A DNA stretch of 36,638 bases from Bacteroidales bacterium (lineage in GTDB: Bacteria; Bacteroidota; Bacteroidia; Bacteroidales; UBA12170), in assembly GCA_016929955.1 (NCBI GenBank), contig JAFGHU010000083.1:1-36638 (forward strand), written 5' to 3'. This document shows, in pieces, positions 19,434 to 29,146 of the stretch. The position numbers were made by a program, and so were the translations under genes. Every line of letters begins with the position of its first letter. Positions within the stretch are counted from its first letter, which is position 1. Under the pieces are notes generated by a model. The model saw nothing but the letters and a program-made list of their open reading frames with translations. It ran no database searches and was not told the DNA's origin.

Positions 19434-19483
19434 AATGATTGTTGTTATTGATTTATATATTGTAATTTTGAAAAAAATAAAAG

Positions 19484-19491
19484 CAAATATA
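19484..19491 (-). promoter_or_regulatory. Candidate -7 element of the nucleoside permease gene
   Basis: Minus-strand TATATTTG, exact TAnnTTTG. The nearest TTG upstream is 24 bases away, slightly beyond the usual spacing. Confidence 0.4.
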
Positions 19492-19588
19492 AACTAATTT
19501 TAGTGTAGTGTATGGCAATTGATTGTCTTTACTCGAATTTTCTTAAATCTCACAATCCATTGTTTAATTCGATTTAAATTTTCCTTTT

Positions 19589-20383
19589 ATGCAACAATAT
19601 CTAAATCTACTTTCGCACGTTTTAAATAAAGGCTACAAAAAAGAAGACCGAACCGGAACAGGAACCCTTAGTGTTTTTGGCTATCAAATGAGGTTTGATT
19701 TAGAAAAAGGATTTCCCGTTTTAACCACTAAAAAACTGCATCTTAGGTCTATAATTCACGAATTGCTTTGGTTTTTGCAAGGCAATACAAACGTAAAATA
19801 TTTACAAGAAAACAATGTACGCATTTGGAACGAATGGGCCAATGAAGATGGTGAATTAGGTCCGATTTATGGATATCAATGGCGCTCCTGGCCTGGTCAA
19901 AACGGAGAACATATCGATCAGATTAGTCAGATTATCGAATCCATAAAAAATAATCCTAATTCGCGCCGGCATATTGTAAGTGCCTGGAATGTTGGCGAAA
20001 TAAAAAATATGGCGCTGCCTCCTTGCCATATCTTATTTCAGTTTTATGTTGCCGATGGAAAATTATCTTGCCAACTCTATCAGCGAAGTGCCGATATTTT
20101 TCTTGGTGTACCTTTTAATATTGCTTCTTATGCCTTACTCACTATGATGATTGCGCAGGTTACCGGATTAAAGCCTGGAGAATTTATTCACACTCTAGGT
20201 GATGCACATATTTATTTAAACCACCTTGAACAGGTTAATTTACAATTAACAAGAAATACTTACGATCTGCCAAAAATGAAAATCAATCCCCAGGTGCAAT
20301 CCATTTTTGATTTCAAATACGAAGATTTTGAATTGATTGATTATAAGGCACATCCGACCATTAAAGGCGAAATTTCGGTATAA
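19589..20383 (+). CDS. thyA: Thymidylate synthase
   Basis: It converts dUMP and 5,10-methylene-tetrahydrofolate to dTMP and dihydrofolate. The 264 residues equal the E. coli ThyA length and numbering: R21 in DRTGTGT, W80 in VRIWNEWA, catalytic C146 in [12 protein letters not shown]166/S167/D169 in [15 protein letters not shown]177 in FNIASYALL and H207/Y209 in DAHIYLNH. All active-site residues are intact. A dihydrofolate reductase gene, which often follows thyA, is not here; the next gene is convergent. gcvP in the same window makes the methylene-tetrahydrofolate cofactor, although the genes are not linked as an operon. No TAnnTTTG was seen directly upstream. Confidence 0.98.
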   Translation: MQQYLNLLSHVLNKGYKKEDRTGTGTLSVFGYQMRFDLEKGFPVLTTKKLHLRSIIHELLWFLQGNTNVKYLQENNVRIWNEWANEDGELGPIYGYQWRSWPGQNGEHIDQISQIIESIKNNPNSRRHIVSAWNVGEIKNMALPPCHILFQFYVADGKLSCQLYQRSADIFLGVPFNIASYALLTMMIAQVTGLKPGEFIHTLGDAHIYLNHLEQVNLQLTRNTYDLPKMKINPQVQSIFDFKYEDFELIDYKAHPTIKGEISV

Positions 20384-20416
20384 AAAAAAGCCGCCTCAAA
20401 GTATTTCAAGGCGGCT
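20384..20416. terminator. Terminator between thyA and the processing protease gene
   Basis: AGCCGCCT (20389-20396) pairs with AGGCGGCT (20409-20416) around 12 bases. The T tract is on the minus strand, so it chiefly ends the protease transcript; the same hairpin may also serve thyA. Confidence 0.82.
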
Positions 20417-20437
20417 ACTCACTAATAAAAATTAAAA

Positions 20438-22585
20438 CTATTTCCTAGTCGTGTGTAGGTCTTCTACCACTTTCAAAGCTTCGTATATATAAGGATCTTT
20501 TTCGATAGCGCTATGCCACTCTTTATTCACTTCTTGTCGTGTTGAATCGGCATCAAAGAACGAATTATCCACATTCAGATTGCGCACATCAATGGCAAAT
20601 TTTTCTTTTCCCAGCGCTTCAAACTTTTTCAATTCCTGCTCTTTTTCTTTCTTTGTTTTAAGAAAAACATCAAAGTTTAAAGGTTCTGTAGTTTCATCGT
20701 TTTCCTGCTTAACTAGTTTAGCTCTCTCGTCGAGTAAACCAAACTGATTCGATTTTTCTACACGTTCTTTACTTTTATTCTCGATATTCACATAATCCGG
20801 AATATATTTGTCAGTTATTGTGTAATTCACAGCGTTTATTTCGTCCCAAGGCATTGCTGCTAATTCTTCCTTTTCACCAAAATCGATATAGCTATAAATA
20901 TCAGGCAAAACAATTTCAGGAATCACACCCTTTTTCTGTGTAGCACCGCCATTGATGCGGTAAAATTTTTGCATCGTATATTTTAACGAGCCTAATTCTT
21001 TATACTGATTAAAACGAGCCGGCAATACTCTATCGAGATCGGTAAAACGCTGAACCGTTCCTTTTCCATAGGTCGATTTTGTTCCGACAATTAAGGCTCG
21101 GTGATAGTCTTGCAAAGCAGCTGCCAAAATCTCTGACGCCGAAGCGCTAAATGAATTTACTAAAACTACCAAATTGCCATCAAAATAGATTTTAGCATCA
21201 TTATCATTTAAAACCTGAACGCGTTCCTGGCCGTCTTTTACTTGCACCACGGGGCCATTTTTAATAAACAATCCGGCAATATCAACAGCATCCATCAAAC
21301 TACCGCCACCATTATTTCTTAAATCCAGAATGATATTATGAATGCCTTCATTATTGATCTTTTCAATTTCCTTTTTCATATCGTCGCCACTATTTCTACC
21401 ATTGGCATCGTTGAAATTTGAATAAAATGAAGGTAAATAAACATAAGCTACTTGCAAACCTCCATCATTTTTGTCGGTGATAACAGCTGATTTAGCATAG
21501 GTTTCTTCGCGAATTACTTTATCTCTAATGATCGAAATATTTAAAACACGACCATCAGGTTTGCGAATGGTCAGTCGCACTTCGGTTCCCTTTGGCCCGC
21601 GAATCATTTTAACGGCATCGTCTAATCGCATATCATAAACATCCACCATTTCACCATCAGCCTGACCCACTTTCATAATCAAATCCTCGGCTTTCAGGTC
21701 GCCTTGTTTCCACGATGGACTACCCGGAACTACCTCAACTACCTTAACATAACCATCTTTGGTTGATAATGTTGCTCCAATTCCTTCCACAGTTCCTGAA
21801 AAGCGAATATCAAAATCCTCTTTCAATTTAGGGGGAAAATAACTGGTATGTGGATCGAAAACAGCCGTTAAAGAATTGATATAAACACTAATTTTATCCG
21901 TATTATTCGACTGCTCAATCATACGATGAAACCACTCGTCGTGACGTTTTAGAATACTGGCGCGCGCTTCTTGTTCTAGGGTTTCGAACGGTTTTAAGGT
22001 AACTGTATCGCTTTTTGATGCCGCTTTTTCCTGCATTTCCATGGCATTGGCCACCTGACTGATTACCTGGTATTTTAAAGCCTGTCGCCACGAATCTTTT
22101 AATTCGTCCAAAGTCTTAGAATAGCCTACTTTATCGGTGTCCAGTTCTATAAGTTCATCTTTCGAATAGTCGAATGGCTTGGCCAATAACTCTCTGTAGA
22201 TTTTTTGAACTTCGGCATTTCTTTTTTCGACAATTTGCATACTAAGGTTAAAGAAATCTAAGCGATCAGATAAAAGCTGATCATCCATGTCGTAACGAAA
22301 CTTCGTTAAGGCATCCACATCTTCCTGAAGCAAGAATTTTTTGGTTCTATCGATATTTTGTAAATATTCGTCGAAAAAATCGGTGGAAAGCGAGTCGTCG
22401 AGCTGTCGAGGTTGATAGTGCGCATTTTCTAAAGTTGCTGTAACTACACTAGTTAAAAGTTTATTCTTCTGATTTTCAAATATTTTTTGAGCTGCTACAT
22501 CATCTACTGATTGCTGAGCAGACGCAAAATAAGTGATAGCCCAGAATATAAAGCTAAAGATATACATAGGGTTATTGATTCGCAT
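20438..22585 (-). CDS. C-terminal (tail-specific) processing protease, S41 family
   Basis: A periplasmic serine protease of 715 residues, related to E. coli Prc/Tsp, which trims or degrades proteins from exposed C termini. In order: signal peptide (about 1-23, ending FASAQ), N-terminal helical domain (about 30-250), PDZ domain (about 258-345, VEGIGATLSTKDGYVKV to GTEVRLTIRKP), peptidase S41 core (about 375-570) and a DUF3340-like C-terminal region. The Ser/Lys dyad aligns with Tsp S430/K455: S482 in SFSASASEI and K508 in STYGKGTVQ, with D493 at the Tsp D441 position. All residues are intact. It is flanked by terminators and 182 bases from gyrB, so it is probably monocistronic, with a -7 match at 22633-22640. 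Confidence 0.94.
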   Translation of the reverse strand: MRINNPMYIFSFIFWAITYFASAQQSVDDVAAQKIFENQKNKLLTSVVTATLENAHYQPRQLDDSLSTDFFDEYLQNIDRTKKFLLQEDVDALTKFRYDMDDQLLSDRLDFFNLSMQIVEKRNAEVQKIYRELLAKPFDYSKDELIELDTDKVGYSKTLDELKDSWRQALKYQVISQVANAMEMQEKAASKSDTVTLKPFETLEQEARASILKRHDEWFHRMIEQSNNTDKISVYINSLTAVFDPHTSYFPPKLKEDFDIRFSGTVEGIGATLSTKDGYVKVVEVVPGSPSWKQGDLKAEDLIMKVGQADGEMVDVYDMRLDDAVKMIRGPKGTEVRLTIRKPDGRVLNISIIRDKVIREETYAKSAVITDKNDGGLQVAYVYLPSFYSNFNDANGRNSGDDMKKEIEKINNEGIHNIILDLRNNGGGSLMDAVDIAGLFIKNGPVVQVKDGQERVQVLNDNDAKIYFDGNLVVLVNSFSASASEILAAALQDYHRALIVGTKSTYGKGTVQRFTDLDRVLPARFNQYKELGSLKYTMQKFYRINGGATQKKGVIPEIVLPDIYSYIDFGEKEELAAMPWDEINAVNYTITDKYIPDYVNIENKSKERVEKSNQFGLLDERAKLVKQENDETTEPLNFDVFLKTKKEKEQELKKFEALGKEKFAIDVRNLNVDNSFFDADSTRQEVNKEWHSAIEKDPYIYEALKVVEDLHTTRK

Positions 22586-22632
22586 ATAAGTTAATAATTT
22601 AGTTTTGACAGACTCTATTCAGTCTTCTGTGC

Positions 22633-22640
22633 CAAAAGTA
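22633..22640 (-). promoter_or_regulatory. Candidate -7 element of the processing protease gene
   Basis: Minus-strand TACTTTTG, exact TAnnTTTG, 47 bases before the ATG; no -33 at normal spacing. Confidence 0.35.
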
Positions 22641-22730
22641 GAAAATATCTACCAACAGCCCTTTTATTTGGCTGTTAATTATTGTTAAGCCTGTTCACGA
22701 CGATTTTATTTGGCAAAGCCCACAAGCATA

Positions 22731-22758
22731 AAAAAACCCGAATAAATCGGGCTTTTTG
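22731..22758 (-). terminator. Terminator of gyrB
   Basis: CCCGA (22737-22741) and TCGGG (22747-22751) form a short GC-rich stem around 5 bases; on the minus strand seven T residues follow. Confidence 0.68.
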
Positions 22759-22767
22759 TATTAAGAT

Positions 22768-24810
<2,043 letters not shown>

Positions 24811-24824
24811 TTAACATATGTTAA
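24811..24824. promoter_or_regulatory. Perfect palindrome TTAACATATGTTAA upstream of gyrB
   Basis: A 14-base perfect dyad between gyrB and prfB. It could bind a dimeric regulator, or be incidental in AT-rich DNA. Confidence 0.3.
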
Positions 24825-24898
24825 GAAATTTACCGCTGCTTTTTGAATATAAAATGCAGCCGGCCAATAGCCTGAACAAAAGGAAAAATAAAGTTGTT

Positions 24899-26009
24899 TT
24901 AGAGTCCTTCTTTTATACTCACCGAAGATCCGTATTCCATCAAATAACTTTTTATAAAGAGATCCAAATCGCCATCCATTACGGCCTGAACATTCGAGGT
25001 TTCAACGCCTGTTCGTACATCTTTTACCAATTTATAAGGATGCATTACATAATTACGAATTTGAGAGCCCCACTCAATTTTCTTTTTTGCATTTTCGATG
25101 GCATCGACGGCTTCTTGCTTTTTACGAAGCTCGATTTCATATAACTGCGACTTAAGCATTTGTAATGCTTTTTGACGGTTTTGACCTTGCGAGCGTGTTT
25201 CCTGACACTCTACAATAATGCCGGAGGGCGCATGCTTTAGTCGCACGGCTGTTTCGACTTTATTTACATTTTGTCCACCGGGGCCGCCTGAGCGAAAAGT
25301 ATCCCAACTGATATCTGCCGGATTTATTTCTACCTGAATATCTTCGTCAATTACCGGATATGCGTACACCGAAGCAAAAGAAGTATGTCTTTTGTTGGCC
25401 GAATCGAAAGGAGATAGGCGCACCAAGCGATGAACTCCGTTTTCGCCTTTTAGATAACCATAGGCAAATTCGCCTTCAAACTCAATACTCACTGTTTTTA
25501 TTCCGGCCGTATCGCCTTCCTGGTAATCGATGGTTTTTACTTTAAATCCTTTACGTTCGCCCCAGCGCATATACATGCGCATCAGCATCTCTGCCCAATC
25601 CTGACTTTCAGTTCCACCTGCTCCGGGATTAATTTTTAAAATAGCTCCAAATTTATCTTCCTCACCACTGAGCATATTTAAAAATTCCAAAGCTTCAATA
25701 TGTTTTAAAGCCACATTATTTTGCTCTTCGATTTCCGATTCACTAGCCTCTCCCAGTTTAAAAAAATCGAATAATACTTCTAAATCTCCTAAAGCATCTT
25801 CGGCTTTCACGTAATCTTCTACCCATCTTTTTTTACTTTGAATGGCTTTTAGGGTTTTTTCCGCTTCTTGTGGGTTATCCCAAAAATCGGGCGCTTGTGT
25901 TCGTTCTTCTTCTTCAATTACTTCAATCTTTTTCCGATCTACGTCAAAGATACCTCCTCAAAGCATCTACACGTTTTCTCAGATCTTTCAGGTCGTCTGC
26001 TAATATCAT
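24899..26009 (-). CDS. prfB: Peptide chain release factor 2, made by programmed +1 frameshift
   Basis: RF2 ends translation at UGA and UAA. The gene is read in two frames. Codons 1-21 (ATG at 26009) end ...LRRYL and then meet an in-frame TGA at 25946-25944; slipping one base forward at CTT (25949-25947) continues as VDRKKIEV into the long frame ending at 24899. The product is about 369 residues (E. coli 365). The frameshift site is textbook: AGGAGG (25958-25953), three bases, then CTTTGAC. Downstream features are normal: SPF tripeptide (199-201) for stop reading and GGQ (244-246) in [10 protein letters not shown] for hydrolysis. Calling only the frame from the internal ATG at 25810 would lose 66 residues. 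It follows recX by 11 bases, so they form an operon. Confidence 0.97.
25944..25958 (-). promoter_or_regulatory. prfB programmed +1 frameshift signal
   Basis: Minus strand: AGGAGG, then TAT, then CTT TGA C. The internal SD-like element sits 3 bases before the slippery CTT, and the TGA is the stop that RF2 itself reads, giving autoregulation: low RF2 favours the shift and more RF2 is made. Confidence 0.95.
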
Positions 26010-26020
26010 ATGCTTATAAT

Positions 26021-26515
26021 TTATTCGTTATCTGTAATTTGCAATGCCTCCCAAATAAATTCTGATTCGTAACCTTTGGAATGCAAGTATTGTGCTATTT
26101 TTTGTTTCTTTTCGTATTCGTTTTTAGCGCTTACTTCATGCTCTTTTTTTGCAATGAGCTTTTGCAAAGATAAACGGTATTCTTCCTCATCGATCTCTTG
26201 CACTGCTTTATTTATTGAATAGCTTGAGATTTGTCTTTTTTTTAACTCGCTTTTTATTTTTTGTCGCCCCCAATTTTTTATACGAAACTTTCCTGCGGCA
26301 AATTGAATCGCAAAACGCTCTTCATTAATAAAATTTTGGGTGATCAATTCAGATAAAACCTCATCTTGTATTTCTTCATCCACGCGCCACTCTCTAAATT
26401 TTTTAAGCATTTCCCACTGACAACGTTCCTGATAGGCGCAATATTTCTGGGCTTTACTTAAAACAATATCAAAATCGTATAATTGAGGCGTCACTATTCT
26501 TTTTTTAATGCTCAA
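26021..26515 (-). CDS. recX: Regulatory protein RecX
   Basis: A 164-residue RecA modulator made of three-helix RecX repeats. Recognisable segments are AQKYCAYQERCQWEMLKKF (repeat 1), VLSELITQNFINEERFAIQFAAGKFRIKNWG (the conserved core, with GRQKIKSELKKR) and the C-terminal YLHSKGYESEFIWEAL. RecX proteins bind RecA filaments and limit recombinase activity. The start used is a TTG at 26515; no ATG is available upstream of repeat 1 and a GTG at codon 8 is an alternative. recA is not in the window. It precedes prfB with an 11-base gap, so they are likely co-transcribed, a link with no obvious functional sense. Confidence 0.88.
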   Translation of the reverse strand: MSIKKRIVTPQLYDFDIVLSKAQKYCAYQERCQWEMLKKFREWRVDEEIQDEVLSELITQNFINEERFAIQFAAGKFRIKNWGRQKIKSELKKRQISSYSINKAVQEIDEEEYRLSLQKLIAKKEHEVSAKNEYEKKQKIAQYLHSKGYESEFIWEALQITDNE

Positions 26516-26613
26516 AAATAAAGAATTCCGATCAAATACAAACCTTTCCTATATTTAACGTAACTTCGTTTCTTCTAAAAATAAAACTATTTATCTTTAA
26601 TTTATCATGCAAA

Positions 26614-27711
26614 ATGCCCATTAAAGTTCTGGTAATTAGCGATTACAGAGATTTCGTAACCACTCGTCCGGAAGCCGAAATATTCATCGGTTTAGCGAAA
26701 TTAGGCTTTGAAATTCATATTATGACTTTTAAAGACACGCCTTTTCAGGCTGCATTCGAAAGTGCCGGAATTCGTGTTATTCCTTTTCATCCAAAGAAAA
26801 AATTCGACAAGGCCGAAATTGCCGAAATAAGAGAAACGCTTATCAAAGAAAAAATAGACCTCGTTCATCTTTTTAATAATCCGGCAATTGTAAACGGCAT
26901 AAAAGCAGCAAAGGGTTTGAAAGTTAAGGTGGTATTGTATAGAGGATATGCCGGAAATATCCATTGGTACGATCCGCTCTCCTATTTAAAATTTCTACAT
27001 CCCCGAGTAGATAAGATTTTTTGCAATTCACAGGGCGTAGAAGAGTTTTTACAAAAACAATTGTTATTTGGCAAGCATAAAACAATAACCATTAACAAAG
27101 GACATCATTTAAGTTGGTATACCGATTTTCCACCTTACGATATCAAAAAAGAGCTACAGCTTGCTTCTGATGCTTTTTTGCTGATAAATGTGGCCAATAA
27201 TCGGAGAATGAAAGGAATTTCGTATTTACTGAAGGCTATAAACCTTTTGCCCGACGAATTGCCCATCCATTTGCTTTTAGTTGGCAAAGATATGGATACC
27301 AAAGAAAATTTACGCCTTATACAAAAAGGAGGAAAATCGGACAAGGTCCATATTTTGGGCTTTAGAAAAAATCCTTTAAATATCGTTACGGCCTCGGATG
27401 TGTTTGTACTTTCCTCCATCAAAGGCGAATCGATTACCAAATCGGTTATTGAAGCAATGTCGCTCGGAATAGCTCCTATCATAACCGATATTGCAGGAAA
27501 CAGAGAACTTCTGGTGCATGAGGAAAGCGGACTAATTACAAAAGCGCGCGATCCAAAAGGATTAAGCGAAGCTATTCTTAAACTTTATAAGGATAATTCG
27601 TTAAGAGAAAAACTAGGTCGGAATGCTAAAATGAGAATTGATAGCCATTTGAATACGGAGCAAACTGTGCTTAAAACAAAAAAAATGTACGAAGACTTGC
27701 TGACTGATTAA
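26614..27711 (+). CDS. GT4-family glycosyltransferase
   Basis: A 365-residue cytoplasmic glycosyltransferase with two Rossmann domains (GT-B). The acceptor half begins VLVISDYRDFVTTRPEAEIF; the donor half begins about residue 187 (FLLINVANNRRMKGISYLLKAI) and carries the retaining GT4 signature E272-x7-E280 in GESITKSVIEAMSLG. Sugar donor and acceptor cannot be read; cell-surface polysaccharide or lipid glycosylation is usual for the family. It is convergent with a second glycosyltransferase, only 5 bases between the two stops and no hairpin, and there are no other surface-polysaccharide genes, so this is not a capsule cluster. The ATG at 26614 is the only sensible start. Confidence 0.87.
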   Translation: MPIKVLVISDYRDFVTTRPEAEIFIGLAKLGFEIHIMTFKDTPFQAAFESAGIRVIPFHPKKKFDKAEIAEIRETLIKEKIDLVHLFNNPAIVNGIKAAKGLKVKVVLYRGYAGNIHWYDPLSYLKFLHPRVDKIFCNSQGVEEFLQKQLLFGKHKTITINKGHHLSWYTDFPPYDIKKELQLASDAFLLINVANNRRMKGISYLLKAINLLPDELPIHLLLVGKDMDTKENLRLIQKGGKSDKVHILGFRKNPLNIVTASDVFVLSSIKGESITKSVIEAMSLGIAPIITDIAGNRELLVHEESGLITKARDPKGLSEAILKLYKDNSLREKLGRNAKMRIDSHLNTEQTVLKTKKMYEDLLTD

Positions 27712-27716
27712 TGGAA

Positions 27717-28760
27717 TTATTGGTGCTTTAATTGATACTTTTCTAAAATAGCTATAAATCGTTTAGCTATTTCCATATGATTATATTTACTTGTAATTAA
27801 ATCGTGGGCATTATTTCCTATTCTGCTAATCTCCGACCGGTTTGTTTTTAAGCGCTGAATTTGTTCCGCAATTTTTTGTGGCGAATTATCGCTTAAAACG
27901 ATATTTAAATTATTGGTAAACAACTCGTTAATCCCCGGAGTATTTTTGCTTATAATGCATTTTCCCAAGGAAGCATAATGAAATACCTTATTTGGGATAA
28001 CCGCATTTGCTTTTTCTGAATCGCCAAAAATACCAAGACAAACATCAAATTTATTGATCAAACGGCTTAGGTCATCATAATCAGCCCAACCCAAAAGATG
28101 AACATGCTGCAATTTATACTTTTTAATCAATTTTATTGATTGTTTATAATCGTAACCTGTACCAATGATATCAAAAATGATATCGCTTTCATCTTTAAGA
28201 ATATTGGCCACTTCAATAATTTTAGGCATTCCTTGCAGGGGAACAAAACTGCCATAAAATCCTACGCGAAATAACGAATTATCACTTGAATCGTTCTCCT
28301 TTCTTTGAAAGCGAGTTGTATCTACACCAATCGGAAGCACCCCAATTTTCTTAGAAGGGATAGAGAATTTTCGTACAAAATAGCCTTTGTGGGCTTGCGT
28401 GTCGGTTAATAAGATATCGCAAATATCAAAAGGTATTTTATCCAGCCAATATTTAATTGGCGCCTTCCAAAAATGCCTGTAATCCACTGCTTTGGTCAGG
28501 TATTTAGAAATTAGCGGATCGAAAACAATTGGTTTGGTGCTGAATTTCTTAATAAATCGGACATCAATATGCCGGAAAGGAGGAATATAAATAAAATCGG
28601 CCTTATTTTGCATCGCCATAAAGGCTTGTTTATCGAAGTTTGTTTTGCTAATAATCGGAAAATAAAGCAGCTCTACATCCTGCAATTCTGCCAAACCTGC
28701 AAGTAAAACTCTTATGCGATTGTATTTAAAATCGGATTTTCCTGTGAAAAGAATCTTCAT
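27717..28760 (-). CDS. GT4-like glycosyltransferase
   Basis: A 347-residue GT-B fold glycosyltransferase. The N-terminal half starts KILFTGKSDFKYNRIRVLLAG; the C-terminal half starts VGFYGSFVPLQGMPKII (166-182), and the donor-binding segment is IPNKVFHYASLGKCIIS (255-271). The usual first glutamate of E-x7-E is not evident: the segment reads SEKANAVIPNKVFHYASLGK, so the second position is H261. Related proteins often have PNKVFEYMA, making the E-to-H change worth noting. No signal or membrane segment. Convergent with the preceding glycosyltransferase but not closely similar to it. Substrate unknown. Confidence 0.82.
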   Translation of the reverse strand: MKILFTGKSDFKYNRIRVLLAGLAELQDVELLYFPIISKTNFDKQAFMAMQNKADFIYIPPFRHIDVRFIKKFSTKPIVFDPLISKYLTKAVDYRHFWKAPIKYWLDKIPFDICDILLTDTQAHKGYFVRKFSIPSKKIGVLPIGVDTTRFQRKENDSSDNSLFRVGFYGSFVPLQGMPKIIEVANILKDESDIIFDIIGTGYDYKQSIKLIKKYKLQHVHLLGWADYDDLSRLINKFDVCLGIFGDSEKANAVIPNKVFHYASLGKCIISKNTPGINELFTNNLNIVLSDNSPQKIAEQIQRLKTNRSEISRIGNNAHDLITSKYNHMEIAKRFIAILEKYQLKHQ

Positions 28761-29049
28761 AACAGTAAGCGCATTGTTCTAAAAAGTGGTATACCTTTTC
28801 ATCCGGTCGAAAGGTCATTATATCAATAAAAAAGAGTTTTGCAATAAATACGTCTATACACGCAATAGTAGTATGCTTTCAAGTCTTTATTATCGGGAAC
28901 AAAAATACGCATTTAGTTGAATGTGGCTTAGAAATAAATAATTCCATCCGATATAGCCTCTTGCATAATAACCTAAGCAATCGCCTACTAAAAATTCAGA
29001 AAACCCTTTACATAAGGTGTTCGTCTTAGCGCCATTGAAATCTAAAAAT

Positions 29050-29094
29050 TTGAATTAATCTGTTCTAATCAACTCGGAGATTGAATTAATTCAA
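29050..29094. promoter_or_regulatory. Paired TTGAATTAATC elements upstream of nadB
   Basis: TTGAATTAATC at 29050-29060 recurs as TTGAATTAATTCAA at 29081-29094, the second being a perfect 14-base palindrome. The 31-base spacing is three helical turns, so bound proteins would face the same side. The second site ends 1 base before the -7 element. Confidence 0.45.
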
Positions 29095-29095
29095 G

Positions 29096-29103
29096 TAAAT
29101 TTG
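29096..29103 (+). promoter_or_regulatory. Candidate -7 element of nadB
   Basis: TAAATTTG, exact TAnnTTTG, 43 bases before the ATG at 29147 and directly after the palindrome 29081-29094. No -33 half at normal distance. Confidence 0.42.
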
Positions 29104-29146
29104 TCGATAGAAACAAAAAAAGCAAATGGCATATTTGCATTGAGCA

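Larger units (their letters stand above)
28761..29146. other. 386-base intergenic region upstream of nadB
   Basis: It contains no credible reading frame longer than a few codons and no RNA gene I can recognise. The 3' part carries a pair of TTGAATTAAT elements 31 bases apart, a -7 match and small hairpins over the nadB start; the 5' 280 bases are featureless to me. Confidence 0.6.

Noticed and set aside
24818-25144. 108-codon plus-strand frame
   Set aside because: Mostly antisense to prfB, which is certain; no family features.
25944-25946. In-frame TGA suggesting a broken prfB
   Set aside because: The surrounding AGGAGG-TAT-CTT-TGA-C is the standard programmed frameshift site, so the gene is intact.
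26614-28760. Capsule or O-antigen cluster
   Set aside because: Only two glycosyltransferases, convergent, with no polymerase, flippase or nucleotide-sugar genes around them.
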